From NCBI GenBank assembly GCA_038210135.1, contig JBBQWZ010000057.1, positions 1 to 32,018 on the forward strand: a stretch of 32,018 nucleotides of DNA, given 5' to 3'. The translations under genes and the position numbers were made by a program. Source of the stretch: JBBQWZ01 sp038210135. Lineage in GTDB: Bacteria > Acidobacteriota > Terriglobia > Bryobacterales > Bryobacteraceae. The notes beneath the pieces were generated by a model. The model was not told where the DNA came from, searched no databases, and saw nothing but the letters and a program-made list of their open reading frames with translations. Below, in pieces: positions 1 through 7,744 of this stretch (position 1 is its first letter; every line of letters starts with the position of its first letter).

Positions 1-526
1 GACGCTTGCCACGGTGGAGTGAAAAAGAGTCCCCGACCTTACGGGCGGGGTTAGAACGCCGGGCGTCAGCCCGGGGACATTGATTACCGGTCAGAGCACT
101 AGTGGGCTGTCCGCGATCGACGCTTGCCACGGTGGACTGAAAAAGAGTCCCCGCCCTTACGGGCGGGGTTAGAACCCCGGGCGTCAGCCCGGGGACATTG
201 ATTACCGGTCAGCGCACTAGTGGGCTGTCCGCGATCGACGCTTGCCACGGTGGGGTGAAAAAGAGTCCCCGCCCTTACGGGCGGGGTTAGAACGCCGGGC
301 GTCAGCCCGGGGACATTGATTACCGGTCAGAGCACTAGTGGGCTGTCCGCGATCGACGCTTGCCACGGTTGAGTGAAAAAGAGTCCCTCCCTTACGGGCG
401 GGGTTAGAACGGGCGTCAGCCCGGGGACATTGATTACCGGTCAGAGCACTAGTGGGCTGTCCGCGATCGACGCTTGCCACGGTTGAGTGAAAAAGAGTCC
501 CCGCCCTTACGGGCGGGGTTAGAACG
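1..526. repeat. Tandem 118-bp repeat array with two hairpins per unit
   Basis: Units begin at 1, 119, 237, 355 and 469, each starting GACGCTTGCCACGGT. Four are complete (118, 118, 118 and 114 bp) and the fifth stops near 526. The window opens on a unit boundary, so the array may extend further left. Each unit carries an 8-bp-stem palindrome CCCCGCCC-TTAC-GGGCGGGG (31-50 with one mismatch, 149-168, 267-286, a shortened form near 385-402, 499-518). The first four units also carry CCGGGC-GTCA-GCCCGG (59-74 in the first). Read on the minus strand the first hairpin has a GUAA loop and is followed by ACTCTTTTTC, which resembles an intrinsic terminator. The array lies at the 3' end of the minus-strand kinase gene. 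The minus-strand reading frame across it is a by-product of the repeats. Positions 527-616 hold nothing I recognise. Confidence 0.95.
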
Positions 527-616
527 CAGAGAGGGGCCGACTAAAGGGATCAGCGGACAGCGCACAAGGGGGGGTGGTCACGGTTCGGCGTGGATTGCCT
601 TTTCGGGAAGTTAGCC

Positions 617-2734
617 CTACTTCGCGAAGGCGGCGGGGACGGGAGCGGAAGAGGCGGGCGCGCCAATCGTGGTCTTCTCCAAGCCTTGTCGCCGGATCAT
701 CGCGGCGACGTTCTGAATGGAGAACGGCTTGGTGACAAAGTCGTCCATTCCGGCGGCGGTGCAGCGGGCCTTGATGGACGCCGTCGCAGTCGCGGTAACG
801 GCGCAGATCACGGGACGAGGGCCGGTGGCGAGCGGAAGCTGGCGGATCGCTTCGGCTGCCTCGATCCCATCCATCATGGGCATCTGCAGGTCCATCAAGA
901 TGAGCGCGTAGTTCCGCCGCGTGGCGGCTTCGACCGCGGCCGCGCCATCGCCGGCGATATCGATCGAAGCGCTGAAGCGACGCATGATTGCGGCTGCGAC
1001 GCGTTGGTTGACGTGGTTATCCTCGGCGATGAGGACGGGGCCGATTTGCGGAAACGCCTGCGGTGTAACCGCGGCGAGCTGGAGAGGAGCCGCGCACGCA
1101 GCGACCGGAAGCGGCACCGTGAACCAGAAGCGCGATCCCACTCGCGGAACGCTCTCGACGCCGATGCTGCCTCCCATTTTCTCGATCATCATGCGGGCGA
1201 TGGCGAGGCCGAGGCCGGTACCGCTGGAGCGGCGGCTGAGCGACTCGTCGGCCTGGACAAAGGGAGAGAATATGCGGGCCTGGCTTTCGACGGGGATTCC
1301 AGTTCCGGTATCGATCACCTCGATTTCCAGGCGGAATCTGCTCTCGTCGGTGGGCGCGCCACCCAAGTGCACCTGGACCGAGCCTTGGTCGGTGAACTTG
1401 ATCGCATTCGCAACCAGGTTCGCGAGCACTTGCGTGATACGGGTCGCGTCTCCGCGCAACGCGCTGGGAAGATTGTCCGCGAAAATGACGCGAAGTCCGA
1501 TTTGTTTATCGTTTGCCTTGGTACGGAACAGCTTCACCACGTCGTCCACAACGCGACCGGGCGAAAACTCGGACTCTTCGAGCGTGAATCCGCCGGCTCG
1601 GATCTTTGAGAAGTCCAAGACGTCGTTGATCACGCGCAGCAGGCCATGGGCGGAACGTATGACAAGCTCGGCGTTCTCCCGCTGTTCGGCGCCGAGGGGC
1701 GAGCAGAGCAGTTCTTCGCTGAGCCCGATGATGCCATTCATGGGCGTGCGAATTTCGTGGCTCAGGTTCGCGAGGAAAGTATCCTTGGCCTGGTTGGCAA
1801 GTTCCGCCTTCCCGCGGGCGCGCCCAAAGGCCCAGGCAAACCCCGCGGCGAGCAGCAGGAAGACGATTGCGATTCCGAGGGCGGTGGCGAGGTACGTCGA
1901 CCGCGTTTCGGCTTCGTCGATCGCGTAGAGAAACGGTGTTTGTTGATCGGTGACGATGCCGTGTTTCGCAAACAAAGCGGAAAGCGTTCCGTCTCGCGCC
2001 AGATCCCCAATGCCGGTTCGCAAGCGGTCGGCAAAGCGCGCCATGGAGCGGTGAGAAGCGACACCCAAAGGAACCGTCGCCCGGTCGAGAAGCACGAAGT
2101 TCAACTGTTCGCCCGCGCAAAGATCGTCGCGAGTGAACATCAGCGACTTGGCGAGACGCGAATCCACGAAGGCGGCGTCCGCGCTACCGGCACAAACTTC
2201 GTGAAGAGCAAACCGCTGGTCGGAAACCGGCACGCGGACGGCTTGGGGCAGTTCTCGCTTGACGAGCCTTGCCGTGTACGGATCGTCGGCGTGGACGATC
2301 CGTCTGCCAATGGCGTCCTTGGCGCTGTAGACGGCCGTTGCCCGCAGCGTGATCAGCGCGTAACTGTCGTGCATCCAAGGGCGGGTGACGTAGATGTCGG
2401 GTACACCCCCCGCGATAAAGCCGAACACAGGCCAGAGATCGAAGTGCCGTTCGCGGAGACCGACAACCATCGGTTTCTTCGAGCGCACCCATTCGATTCG
2501 CATTCCGACGCGGCGCGCGGCTTCTTCGGTGACTTCCGCTTCAAGTCCACCGGCAGAGCCGTCGGGATTCACAATCAGAAAAGGCGGCCAGTTACTGTAG
2601 CCGATGCGGACGACGCGGGACCGATCCTGAATCCGATACCAAACAAAGCCCGCGGTGGCGAGCAGGACAGCGAGTACGAGAGAAGCAACCGCCCTATGGA
2701 TCCGTAAACCGCGTAGCAACCTCACGGGAAGCAT
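617..2734 (-). CDS. Hybrid sensor histidine kinase with periplasmic solute-binding sensor domain
   Basis: Predicted inner-membrane hybrid kinase of 705 aa. From the N terminus it has TM1 (about 16-34), an extracytoplasmic bacterial type 3 solute-binding domain (about 41-265, starting VVRIGYSNWPPF), TM2 (about 281-303), HisKA with SHEIRTP and phospho-acceptor His326, an HATPase domain (N-box Asn443, DTGTGIP, GTGLGLAIA), and a C-terminal receiver with Asp615 in LILMDLQMP and Lys669 in TKP. The sensor domain suggests an amino acid or similar small ligand, but the ligand is unknown. A longer frame runs up to 2866 but overlaps mrp. I prefer ATG 2734, just ahead of the first hydrophobic helix; no convincing ribosome-binding site decides it. 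It starts 41 bp after the mrp stop, so it is probably the last gene of a tsaD-mrp-kinase transcript. No separate response regulator is adjacent, so phosphate would leave through the receiver to an unlinked phosphotransfer protein. Confidence 0.9.
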   Translation of the reverse strand: MLPVRLLRGLRIHRAVASLVLAVLLATAGFVWYRIQDRSRVVRIGYSNWPPFLIVNPDGSAGGLEAEVTEEAARRVGMRIEWVRSKKPMVVGLRERHFDLWPVFGFIAGGVPDIYVTRPWMHDSYALITLRATAVYSAKDAIGRRIVHADDPYTARLVKRELPQAVRVPVSDQRFALHEVCAGSADAAFVDSRLAKSLMFTRDDLCAGEQLNFVLLDRATVPLGVASHRSMARFADRLRTGIGDLARDGTLSALFAKHGIVTDQQTPFLYAIDEAETRSTYLATALGIAIVFLLLAAGFAWAFGRARGKAELANQAKDTFLANLSHEIRTPMNGIIGLSEELLCSPLGAEQRENAELVIRSAHGLLRVINDVLDFSKIRAGGFTLEESEFSPGRVVDDVVKLFRTKANDKQIGLRVIFADNLPSALRGDATRITQVLANLVANAIKFTDQGSVQVHLGGAPTDESRFRLEIEVIDTGTGIPVESQARIFSPFVQADESLSRRSSGTGLGLAIARMMIEKMGGSIGVESVPRVGSRFWFTVPLPVAACAAPLQLAAVTPQAFPQIGPVLIAEDNHVNQRVAAAIMRRFSASIDIAGDGAAAVEAATRRNYALILMDLQMPMMDGIEAAEAIRQLPLATGPRPVICAVTATATASIKARCTAAGMDDFVTKPFSIQNVAAMIRRQGLEKTTIGAPASSAPVPAAFAK

Positions 2735-2774
2735 ATCGGACGCCGCCGGCGAAATTAGAGCCGACGGCCGAGGA

Positions 2775-3593
2775 TTAGTCTTCGATCGAGATGGTCGGAC
2801 CGACGTTTCCCGCAAGCGCGCGGACTCCGGCTTCGACTTTGCGCGCGAGTTCGAGGAAGGCCGCATCCTTCTTTAGGGACACAGGGGCGCCAGTGTCGCC
2901 ACCGATGCGGATTTTCGGATCGAGCGGAATTCCTCCGAGGAATTTCAAGCCCATGTCTGTGGCCATGCGCTCGCCGCCGCCGGTTCCGAAGATATCGATG
3001 CGCGAGCCGTCCGGGGCGACGAAGTAGCTCATGTTTTCGACAAGTCCGATGACGGGCACGCGGACTTGCGCGAACATGTTCACGGCCTTGCGGGCGTCTT
3101 CTAACGAGACTTCGCTGGGCGTGGTCACGACCACCGCGCCAGTGAGCGGGGCGGTTTGGATGAGCGAGAGTTGGACGTCGCCGGTGCCGGGCGGCAGGTC
3201 GATGATGAGGTAGTCGAGATCGCCCCAGTCGACACCGCGGAGGAACTGCTGGATGACGCTGTGGAGCATGGGGCCGCGCCAGACCAGCGGCTTGTCGCCG
3301 GGATTGAGGAAGCCCATCGACATCACTTTGAGGCCGTGTTTTTCGAGCGGCTGAATGCGTTCGCCGACGGCGCGCGGGGTGTCGCGGATGCCCATCATCA
3401 AGGGGACGTTGGGTCCATAGACATCGGCATCGAGCAGGCCGACGTTGTGACCGAGTTCGGCGAGCGACAACGCGAGATTGACGGAGACGGTGGTTTTGCC
3501 GACGCCGCCTTTACCGGAGCCGACGGCGATCAGATTTTCAACACCGAGGATGCGCGGCTTGGGCTGGTCGGCTGGCGGGGACTGTGGATTCAT
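2775..3593 (-). CDS. mrp: Mrp/ApbC-family P-loop ATPase lacking the CxxC motif
   Basis: 272 aa, cytoplasmic. The deviant Walker A SGKGGVGKTT is at 26-35, followed by LLDADVYGPNVP and the switch IIDLPPGTGD near 131-139, all typical of the Mrp/NBP35/ApbC family of Fe-S cluster carriers. Only the ATPase domain is present; the N-terminal MIP18/DUF59 domain of many bacterial Mrp proteins is missing. Most members have a CPxC pair after ENMSYF that holds a bridging 4Fe-4S cluster between subunits. Here the segment reads ENMSYFVAPDGSRIDIFG (186-203), with Ala193 and Gly196 where the cysteines are expected. The ATPase should work, but cluster binding at this site cannot be canonical. It lies 15 bp downstream of tsaD and 41 bp upstream of the kinase. 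A more distant ParA/MinD-like ATPase is unlikely given the strong Mrp motifs. Confidence 0.9.
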   Translation of the reverse strand: MNPQSPPADQPKPRILGVENLIAVGSGKGGVGKTTVSVNLALSLAELGHNVGLLDADVYGPNVPLMMGIRDTPRAVGERIQPLEKHGLKVMSMGFLNPGDKPLVWRGPMLHSVIQQFLRGVDWGDLDYLIIDLPPGTGDVQLSLIQTAPLTGAVVVTTPSEVSLEDARKAVNMFAQVRVPVIGLVENMSYFVAPDGSRIDIFGTGGGERMATDMGLKFLGGIPLDPKIRIGGDTGAPVSLKKDAAFLELARKVEAGVRALAGNVGPTISIED

Positions 3594-3608
3594 AAATTGT
3601 TTGGATGA

Positions 3609-4688
3609 TCACGCGATCGCAAGCGATGCGGAAGCTTTCAGAGTGAAATCGGCGAAGTCTTTCTTCACGAATTTGGGCCACGCGGCGGCGGCAATCATGG
3701 CGGCGTTGTCGGTGGACAGATCGAACGCCGGGAAGTACACAGGATAGCCTGCCAGCTCGCGCGCGGCGGCGGAACGGAGGCCGGCGTTGCAGGCGACTCC
3801 GCCGGAGAAGAGGATGCTGCGGGTGCCGGTTTCCTCAATCGCGGCGGTGGTGCGGCGGAGCAGTTCTTGAATCACGGTGCGCTGAAAAGACGCGAGCACG
3901 TCGAGCGTTTGGCGCGGCGTCACGGCGAGCCACTGGTCGATGGTCGGATGCGGATTGTCGCGCAGCAACTGGCGGCGAACGCTGACTTCGGCGGTGATGT
4001 CGTGGGCTTCGGTCCAGCGTAGGACGGCGGTTTTGAGGCCGCTAAAACTCGAATCGTACCTGTTGCCTTTCATTTTGGCGAGCGTGAACTTAACGCCGCG
4101 CGGATCGCCATGCGCAGCCAGCTGATCGACTGTGGGTCCGCCGGGATAGCCGTAGCCGAGGAGCTTGGCCACCTTGTCGTAGGCTTCGCCGGCGGCGTCG
4201 TCGCGCGTCTTGCCGAGCAATCGGTATTCGCCCGGCGCGAGCACTTCGAACAAGTGCGTGTGGCCTCCGCTGACGACGTAGGCGAGCGCGGGAAGCGCGA
4301 CGTTGTTCTGCGACAGGACGGCGTGGATGTGGCCTTCGACGTGGTTGACGGCGATCAGCGGGAGGTTGCGGACGAAGGAGATCGCTTTCGCGTAGGTGAC
4401 TCCGACGAGGAGGGAGCCGACGAGGCCGGGTCCGGCGGTGACGGCTACGGCGGCGAGATCGGACCAGTCGCAGGCGGCGCGTTCGAGCGACTCGCGGACG
4501 ACCGGGACGATGGCGCGAAGGTGTTCGCGGGAAGCGAGTTCGGGGACGACGCCGCCGTACTTGCCGTGGGTTTCAAGCTGCGAGGCGACGACGGACGAGA
4601 GGATCCGCGAGCCGTTTTCGACGACGGCGGCGGCAGTTTCGTCGCAGGAGCTTTCGATGCCTAGGATTTTGAGGGAGGACGCGTCCAA
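3609..4688 (-). CDS. tsaD: tRNA N6-adenosine threonylcarbamoyltransferase TsaD
   Basis: 359 aa, close to family length. TsaD transfers the threonylcarbamoyl group made by TsaC to A37 of tRNAs reading ANN codons, working with TsaB and TsaE in the cytoplasm. Signature segments are ILGIESSCDETAAAVV (8-23), TAGPGLVGSLLVG near 84-96, the metal-binding NHVEGHIHA with His116 and His120, VSGGHTHL (139-146), and FSGGVACNAGLR near the C terminus. The start is TTG at 4688: an in-frame stop lies four codons upstream and no ATG precedes the conserved ILGIESS block. No good ribosome-binding site is visible. It is the first gene of the minus-strand group, and its upstream region is shared with the hairpin repeats that precede queA. 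Confidence 0.95.
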   Translation of the reverse strand: MDASSLKILGIESSCDETAAAVVENGSRILSSVVASQLETHGKYGGVVPELASREHLRAIVPVVRESLERAACDWSDLAAVAVTAGPGLVGSLLVGVTYAKAISFVRNLPLIAVNHVEGHIHAVLSQNNVALPALAYVVSGGHTHLFEVLAPGEYRLLGKTRDDAAGEAYDKVAKLLGYGYPGGPTVDQLAAHGDPRGVKFTLAKMKGNRYDSSFSGLKTAVLRWTEAHDITAEVSVRRQLLRDNPHPTIDQWLAVTPRQTLDVLASFQRTVIQELLRRTTAAIEETGTRSILFSGGVACNAGLRSAAARELAGYPVYFPAFDLSTDNAAMIAAAAWPKFVKKDFADFTLKASASLAIA

Positions 4689-4758
4689 ATCACTAGGTTA
4701 GCTTGTGGCGCGGCTGGTACGGTGGTGGCGCCACGAAAGTGGATGAGGCTTACGATTA

Positions 4759-4930
4759 GGAATTTAGTGACCCCGCACTTACGTGCGGGGCTCGGAGGGG
4801 CGGAGTCCCGTCGCTTACGCTTCGGGTTCAACGGGGGTTGGTTGGTTGTGGGGAATTTAGTGACCCCGCACTCACGTGCGGGGCTGTGGGGTGACGGAGG
4901 TCCCGTCGCTTACGCTTCGGGTTCAATGGG
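4759..4930. repeat. Two direct copies of a 77-79-bp hairpin repeat upstream of queA
   Basis: Copies at about 4759-4835 and 4852-4930 share GGAATTTAGTGACCCCGCAC and a second block CCCGTCGCTTACGCTTCGGG. Each carries a perfect 8-bp stem: CCCCGCAC-TTAC-GTGCGGGG at 4771-4790 and CCCCGCAC-TCAC-GTGCGGGG at 4864-4883. The half-palindromic second block (4807-4826 and 4902-4921) is again centred on TTAC. The second copy ends 27 bp before the probable queA start, so the queA promoter lies within or upstream of the repeats. Between 4689 and 4758 I see only a short palindrome GTGGCGCCAC (4725-4734). Confidence 0.9.
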
Positions 4931-4957
4931 GTGGATTGGGGCTTACTCTGGATACTT

Positions 4958-5983
4958 GTGCTGGTATCGGATTTTGATTTCGTTTTGCCGCCGGAGTTGA
5001 TCGCGCAGGCTCCGTTGGCGGATCGGGCTGGCGCGCGGATGCTGGTTGTCGATCGGGCGGCGGGGACGCTTTCGGATCGGTGGTTCCGCGAGTTTCCTTC
5101 GTTCTTGAAGCCTGGAGACTGCCTGGTGTTGAACGATTCGCGCGTGTTCCCTTCCCGGCTGTTCGGGCATCGCGTGCTGCCGGATGGCACGGCGGCGACG
5201 GGGCGGGTCGAAGCGTTTTTGACGAAGGCGATCTCGGAGGATCGGCTGACGTGGCTCGCGCTGGTGCATCCGGGACGCAAGGTTCGGACTGGCGATTGCG
5301 TTGTTTTTGGTGGGGATTTGTCAGCCGAGATTTTGGCCCGCGGGGAGTTCGGGGAGCGGACTCTGCGATTGCGCACGACGCGTCCGCTCGATGAGGTTCT
5401 CGACGAGATCGGGCATGTTCCGCTGCCGCCGTACATCGATCGCGCGGATGATGCGGCGGATCGGGCGCGGTATCAGACGGTGTTCGCGCGGGATCGCGGT
5501 TCGGTAGCGGCTCCGACGGCGGGGCTGCATTTCACGCCGGAGATTTTGGACGAGTGCGAGGCGCATGGGGCGGCCGTCGCGCGGGTGACGTTGCATGTGG
5601 GGCTGGGGACGTTCCAGCCGTTGCGCGCGGACGTTGTGGAGGAAGTGAAGCTGCACAGCGAGGCGTTTTCTGTTGGATTGGAGGCGGCGGCGGCTCTTGG
5701 TGGTGCGTTGCGCGTGGTGGCGGCGGGCACGACCAGCGTGCGGACGATTGAGACCTGGGCGACGACGGGAAGGCGGTCCGGCGAGACGGACATCTTCATT
5801 TATCCGGGGTATTCGTTTCGGAAAGTTGGCGCGATGCTAACCAATTTCCATTTGCCAAAGTCATCCTTATTGATGCTGGTGGCTGCGTTTGCGGGGAAGG
5901 ATTTGGCGATGGCGGCTTATGCGCATGCGGTCCGCGAGCGGTATCGGTTTTTTTCGTATGGGGATTGCATGTTGATTTTGTAG
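4958..5983 (+). CDS. queA: S-adenosylmethionine:tRNA ribosyltransferase-isomerase QueA
   Basis: 341 aa from GTG 4958, matching family length. QueA moves the ribosyl part of S-adenosylmethionine to 7-aminomethyl-7-deazaguanine at the tRNA wobble position, giving epoxyqueuosine. The N terminus MLVSDFDFVLPPELIAQ fits the family consensus exactly if GTG 4958 is the start; GTG 4931 would add nine unsupported residues. Conserved blocks are DRAGARMLVVDR (22-33), NDSRVFPSRLFG (59-70), PTAGLHFT (186-193), HVGLGTFQP (213-221), AGTTSVRTIE (256-265) and TNFHLPKSSLLMLV (295-308). The ribosome-binding site is weak. No other queuosine gene is adjacent. It is flanked on both sides by hairpin repeats of the same family. 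Confidence 0.95.
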   Translation: MLVSDFDFVLPPELIAQAPLADRAGARMLVVDRAAGTLSDRWFREFPSFLKPGDCLVLNDSRVFPSRLFGHRVLPDGTAATGRVEAFLTKAISEDRLTWLALVHPGRKVRTGDCVVFGGDLSAEILARGEFGERTLRLRTTRPLDEVLDEIGHVPLPPYIDRADDAADRARYQTVFARDRGSVAAPTAGLHFTPEILDECEAHGAAVARVTLHVGLGTFQPLRADVVEEVKLHSEAFSVGLEAAAALGGALRVVAAGTTSVRTIETWATTGRRSGETDIFIYPGYSFRKVGAMLTNFHLPKSSLLMLVAAFAGKDLAMAAYAHAVRERYRFFSYGDCMLIL

Positions 5984-6028
5984 TTGTGGGGGCTGGGATG
6001 GGCCGCTCACTTCGTTTGCGGTTCTGAA

Positions 6029-6150
6029 AGGCGCTGGGCAGAATCCCCGCACTTACGTGCGGGGCTGTAAGGGCGCTGGGTAGAATCCCCGCACTTACGT
6101 GCGGTTCTGTAAGGGCGCTGGGCAGAATCCCCGCACTTACGTGCGGGGTT
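6029..6150. repeat. Three tandem 42-bp units with CCCCGCAC hairpins
   Basis: The unit (GCGCTGGGCAGAAT, then the palindrome) recurs with 42-bp spacing; palindromes start at 6045, 6087 and 6129. The first and third are perfect CCCCGCAC-TTAC-GTGCGGGG (6045-6064, 6129-6148). The middle one loses its last two pairs (GTGCGGTT). The hairpin is the same as upstream of queA, but the flanking sequence differs, so the palindrome is the mobile or selected part. Long minus-strand frames through this stretch are repeat artefacts. The rest of 5984-6235 shows nothing else except the start signals of the next gene. Confidence 0.9.
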
Positions 6151-6235
6151 ATGGAATCTGGATCCTGCTCTGCTGTCGGCGACATTTGTGGGCTGCGCGA
6201 AGTGCTGTGGGATAATTGATCGCAAAGGATACTCC

Positions 6236-7738
6236 TTGGCTCCTGGACCACTCTCGAACCTGCTTGGCGCGGCTCGGCGGCGCGCCATTGGACACACGCT
6301 TTTGAACGAGTCGGCGTTCGCGCTGGCGCTCGCAATGGGCGGAGCGGTGCTGCTGCTTCTGGCTGGCACGCAGATCCTCGACTGGTATTGGCTGGTGATC
6401 CTTTTCGTGGGCAGCCTCGCGGTTGGATTGTGGCGTGCGCGCCGCAGCATTCCGAGCGAGTATGTCATCGCCCAGCGGGTGGACCGCACGATGGGCCTGG
6501 CCGATACGCTTTCGACGGCGACGTATTTCGATGCGAATCGCGTTCCGGTGAACGCGGAGATGCGGGACATGCAACGGGCGGAAGCCGAGCGGACCGCGTC
6601 CAGCGTGGATGTGGCGGCTGCGCTGCCGTTTGTGATGCCTCGCGTGCTGTATCCCGCTGCGGGACTGTTGCTGGTTGCGTTGGGCCTGTTCGCGGTGCGG
6701 TACGGCATGCTGGGTTCTTTAAACCTGCAGCCTTCGCTTGTGAGCATTGCGTTCGATAGCTTTTTCAATCCCGATTCGAAAGCGCTGGCGAAGAATCTGG
6801 GACGGAAGTCTCCGGCGGATTTGAAGAAACTGACGGTGCCGGCGGATGCCTCCGAACAGCAGCCGCCGGGCAACGAGATGACTCCGGACAATCTGCTCGA
6901 TACGGTGGATGTTCCGAACGTGAACGGCAGCGAGCAGGGCACGGAAACCAAGTCCGCCGCGAAGGGTCCGCAGAATCAGCAGGCCGAACAAGGCGACGGC
7001 GAGCAGAAGGGCGATAAGGGGCAAGAGGGCGGCGAGCAAGGCAATCAGGCGTCGGGCCAGCAGAGCCAAAACGACAGCAAGCAAGACGGCAGCAAAGAAG
7101 GTAAACAGGCGCAGAACGGCAAGCAGGGCGATAGCTCGTCGAGCCTGATGGACAAGATGAAAGACGCGCTGGCGAACCTGATGGACAAGATGAAGCCGCA
7201 GCAGTCGAAGCAAGGCGAATCGCAGCAGGGCAAGGGTCAGCAGGACGGCAAGCAGGGTCAGATGCAGGGCGCGCAGAAGGGTCAGCAGGCGCGGAACCAA
7301 TCGAATCAGAATGGCGCCGAGAGTCCGGATGCGAAGGGCCAACAGCAGGGTGAGGGCGGCGAGAAATCGCAGAGCGCGCAGTCGAAGGGCGGCGAGAAGT
7401 CGGGCGACAATTCGCAATCGCAGGACGGCAAGAGCGGCGTCGGCAAGCAGGACGGCAACAAGGATGCGAAGGAAGCCGAGCAGCTCGAGGCGATGGGCAA
7501 GATCAGCGAGATCATCGGTAAGCGCCAGCAGAATTTGTCGGGCGAAGTGATGGTCGAGGTGTCGTCGAGCAAGCAGCAGATCAAGACGCAGTACTCCGGT
7601 AAGAATGCGGCGCATGTAGAGAACGGCGGCGAGGTCCACCGGGATGAGGTTCCGCTGATGTACCAGCAGTATGTGCAGCAGTATTTCGAAGAGATCCGCA
7701 AGGCTCCGGCGGTTCCGAAGACGAAGCCGACGAATTAG
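6236..7738 (+). CDS. Membrane-anchored protein with long Gln/Lys/Gly/Ser-rich region
   Basis: 500 aa, function unknown. A TTG at 6236 is preceded by AAAGGA at 6224-6229 with 6-nt spacing, so I prefer it over GTG 6188. The N-terminal 160 residues are hydrophobic, with segments at about 26-43, 50-67 and 137-157 and a conserved-looking domain between them (RVDRTMGLADTLSTA). Residues about 205-410 are low complexity, dominated by Q, G, K, S and D and probably disordered, and contain LMDKMKDALANLMDKMKP (304-321), in which LMDKMK occurs twice. The C-terminal 90 residues return to ordinary sequence (GKISEIIGKRQQNLSGEVMV, 421-440). The layout resembles membrane proteins that accompany MoxR/DUF58/VWA gene sets in acidobacteria, but no such neighbours are present, so this stays a guess. 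It converges with the next gene over 6 bp. Confidence 0.75.
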   Translation: MAPGPLSNLLGAARRRAIGHTLLNESAFALALAMGGAVLLLLAGTQILDWYWLVILFVGSLAVGLWRARRSIPSEYVIAQRVDRTMGLADTLSTATYFDANRVPVNAEMRDMQRAEAERTASSVDVAAALPFVMPRVLYPAAGLLLVALGLFAVRYGMLGSLNLQPSLVSIAFDSFFNPDSKALAKNLGRKSPADLKKLTVPADASEQQPPGNEMTPDNLLDTVDVPNVNGSEQGTETKSAAKGPQNQQAEQGDGEQKGDKGQEGGEQGNQASGQQSQNDSKQDGSKEGKQAQNGKQGDSSSSLMDKMKDALANLMDKMKPQQSKQGESQQGKGQQDGKQGQMQGAQKGQQARNQSNQNGAESPDAKGQQQGEGGEKSQSAQSKGGEKSGDNSQSQDGKSGVGKQDGNKDAKEAEQLEAMGKISEIIGKRQQNLSGEVMVEVSSSKQQIKTQYSGKNAAHVENGGEVHRDEVPLMYQQYVQQYFEEIRKAPAVPKTKPTN

Positions 7739-7744
7739 GCGCGC

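Noticed and set aside
217..480. Minus-strand frame of 87 codons inside the 118-bp repeats
   Set aside because: The predicted peptide simply repeats with the DNA unit, and there is no independent coding signal.
1..526. CRISPR array
   Set aside because: The 118-bp units are repeated whole, with no unique spacers and no cas genes.
590..1609. Plus-strand frame of 339 codons
   Set aside because: It is antisense to the kinase domain, has a composition rich in Arg, Gly and Asp, and no recognisable motif.
5796..6951. Overlapping long minus-strand frames through the 42-bp repeats
   Set aside because: They contain a repeated PHVSAGILPSA or ARKCGDS-type peptide produced by the repeats and run antisense to queA and the next gene.
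6719..7639. Minus-strand frame of 306 codons, very rich in Leu, Ala and Arg
   Set aside because: It is the mirror of the Gln/Lys/Gly-rich coding region, and its hydrophobic look is a codon artefact.
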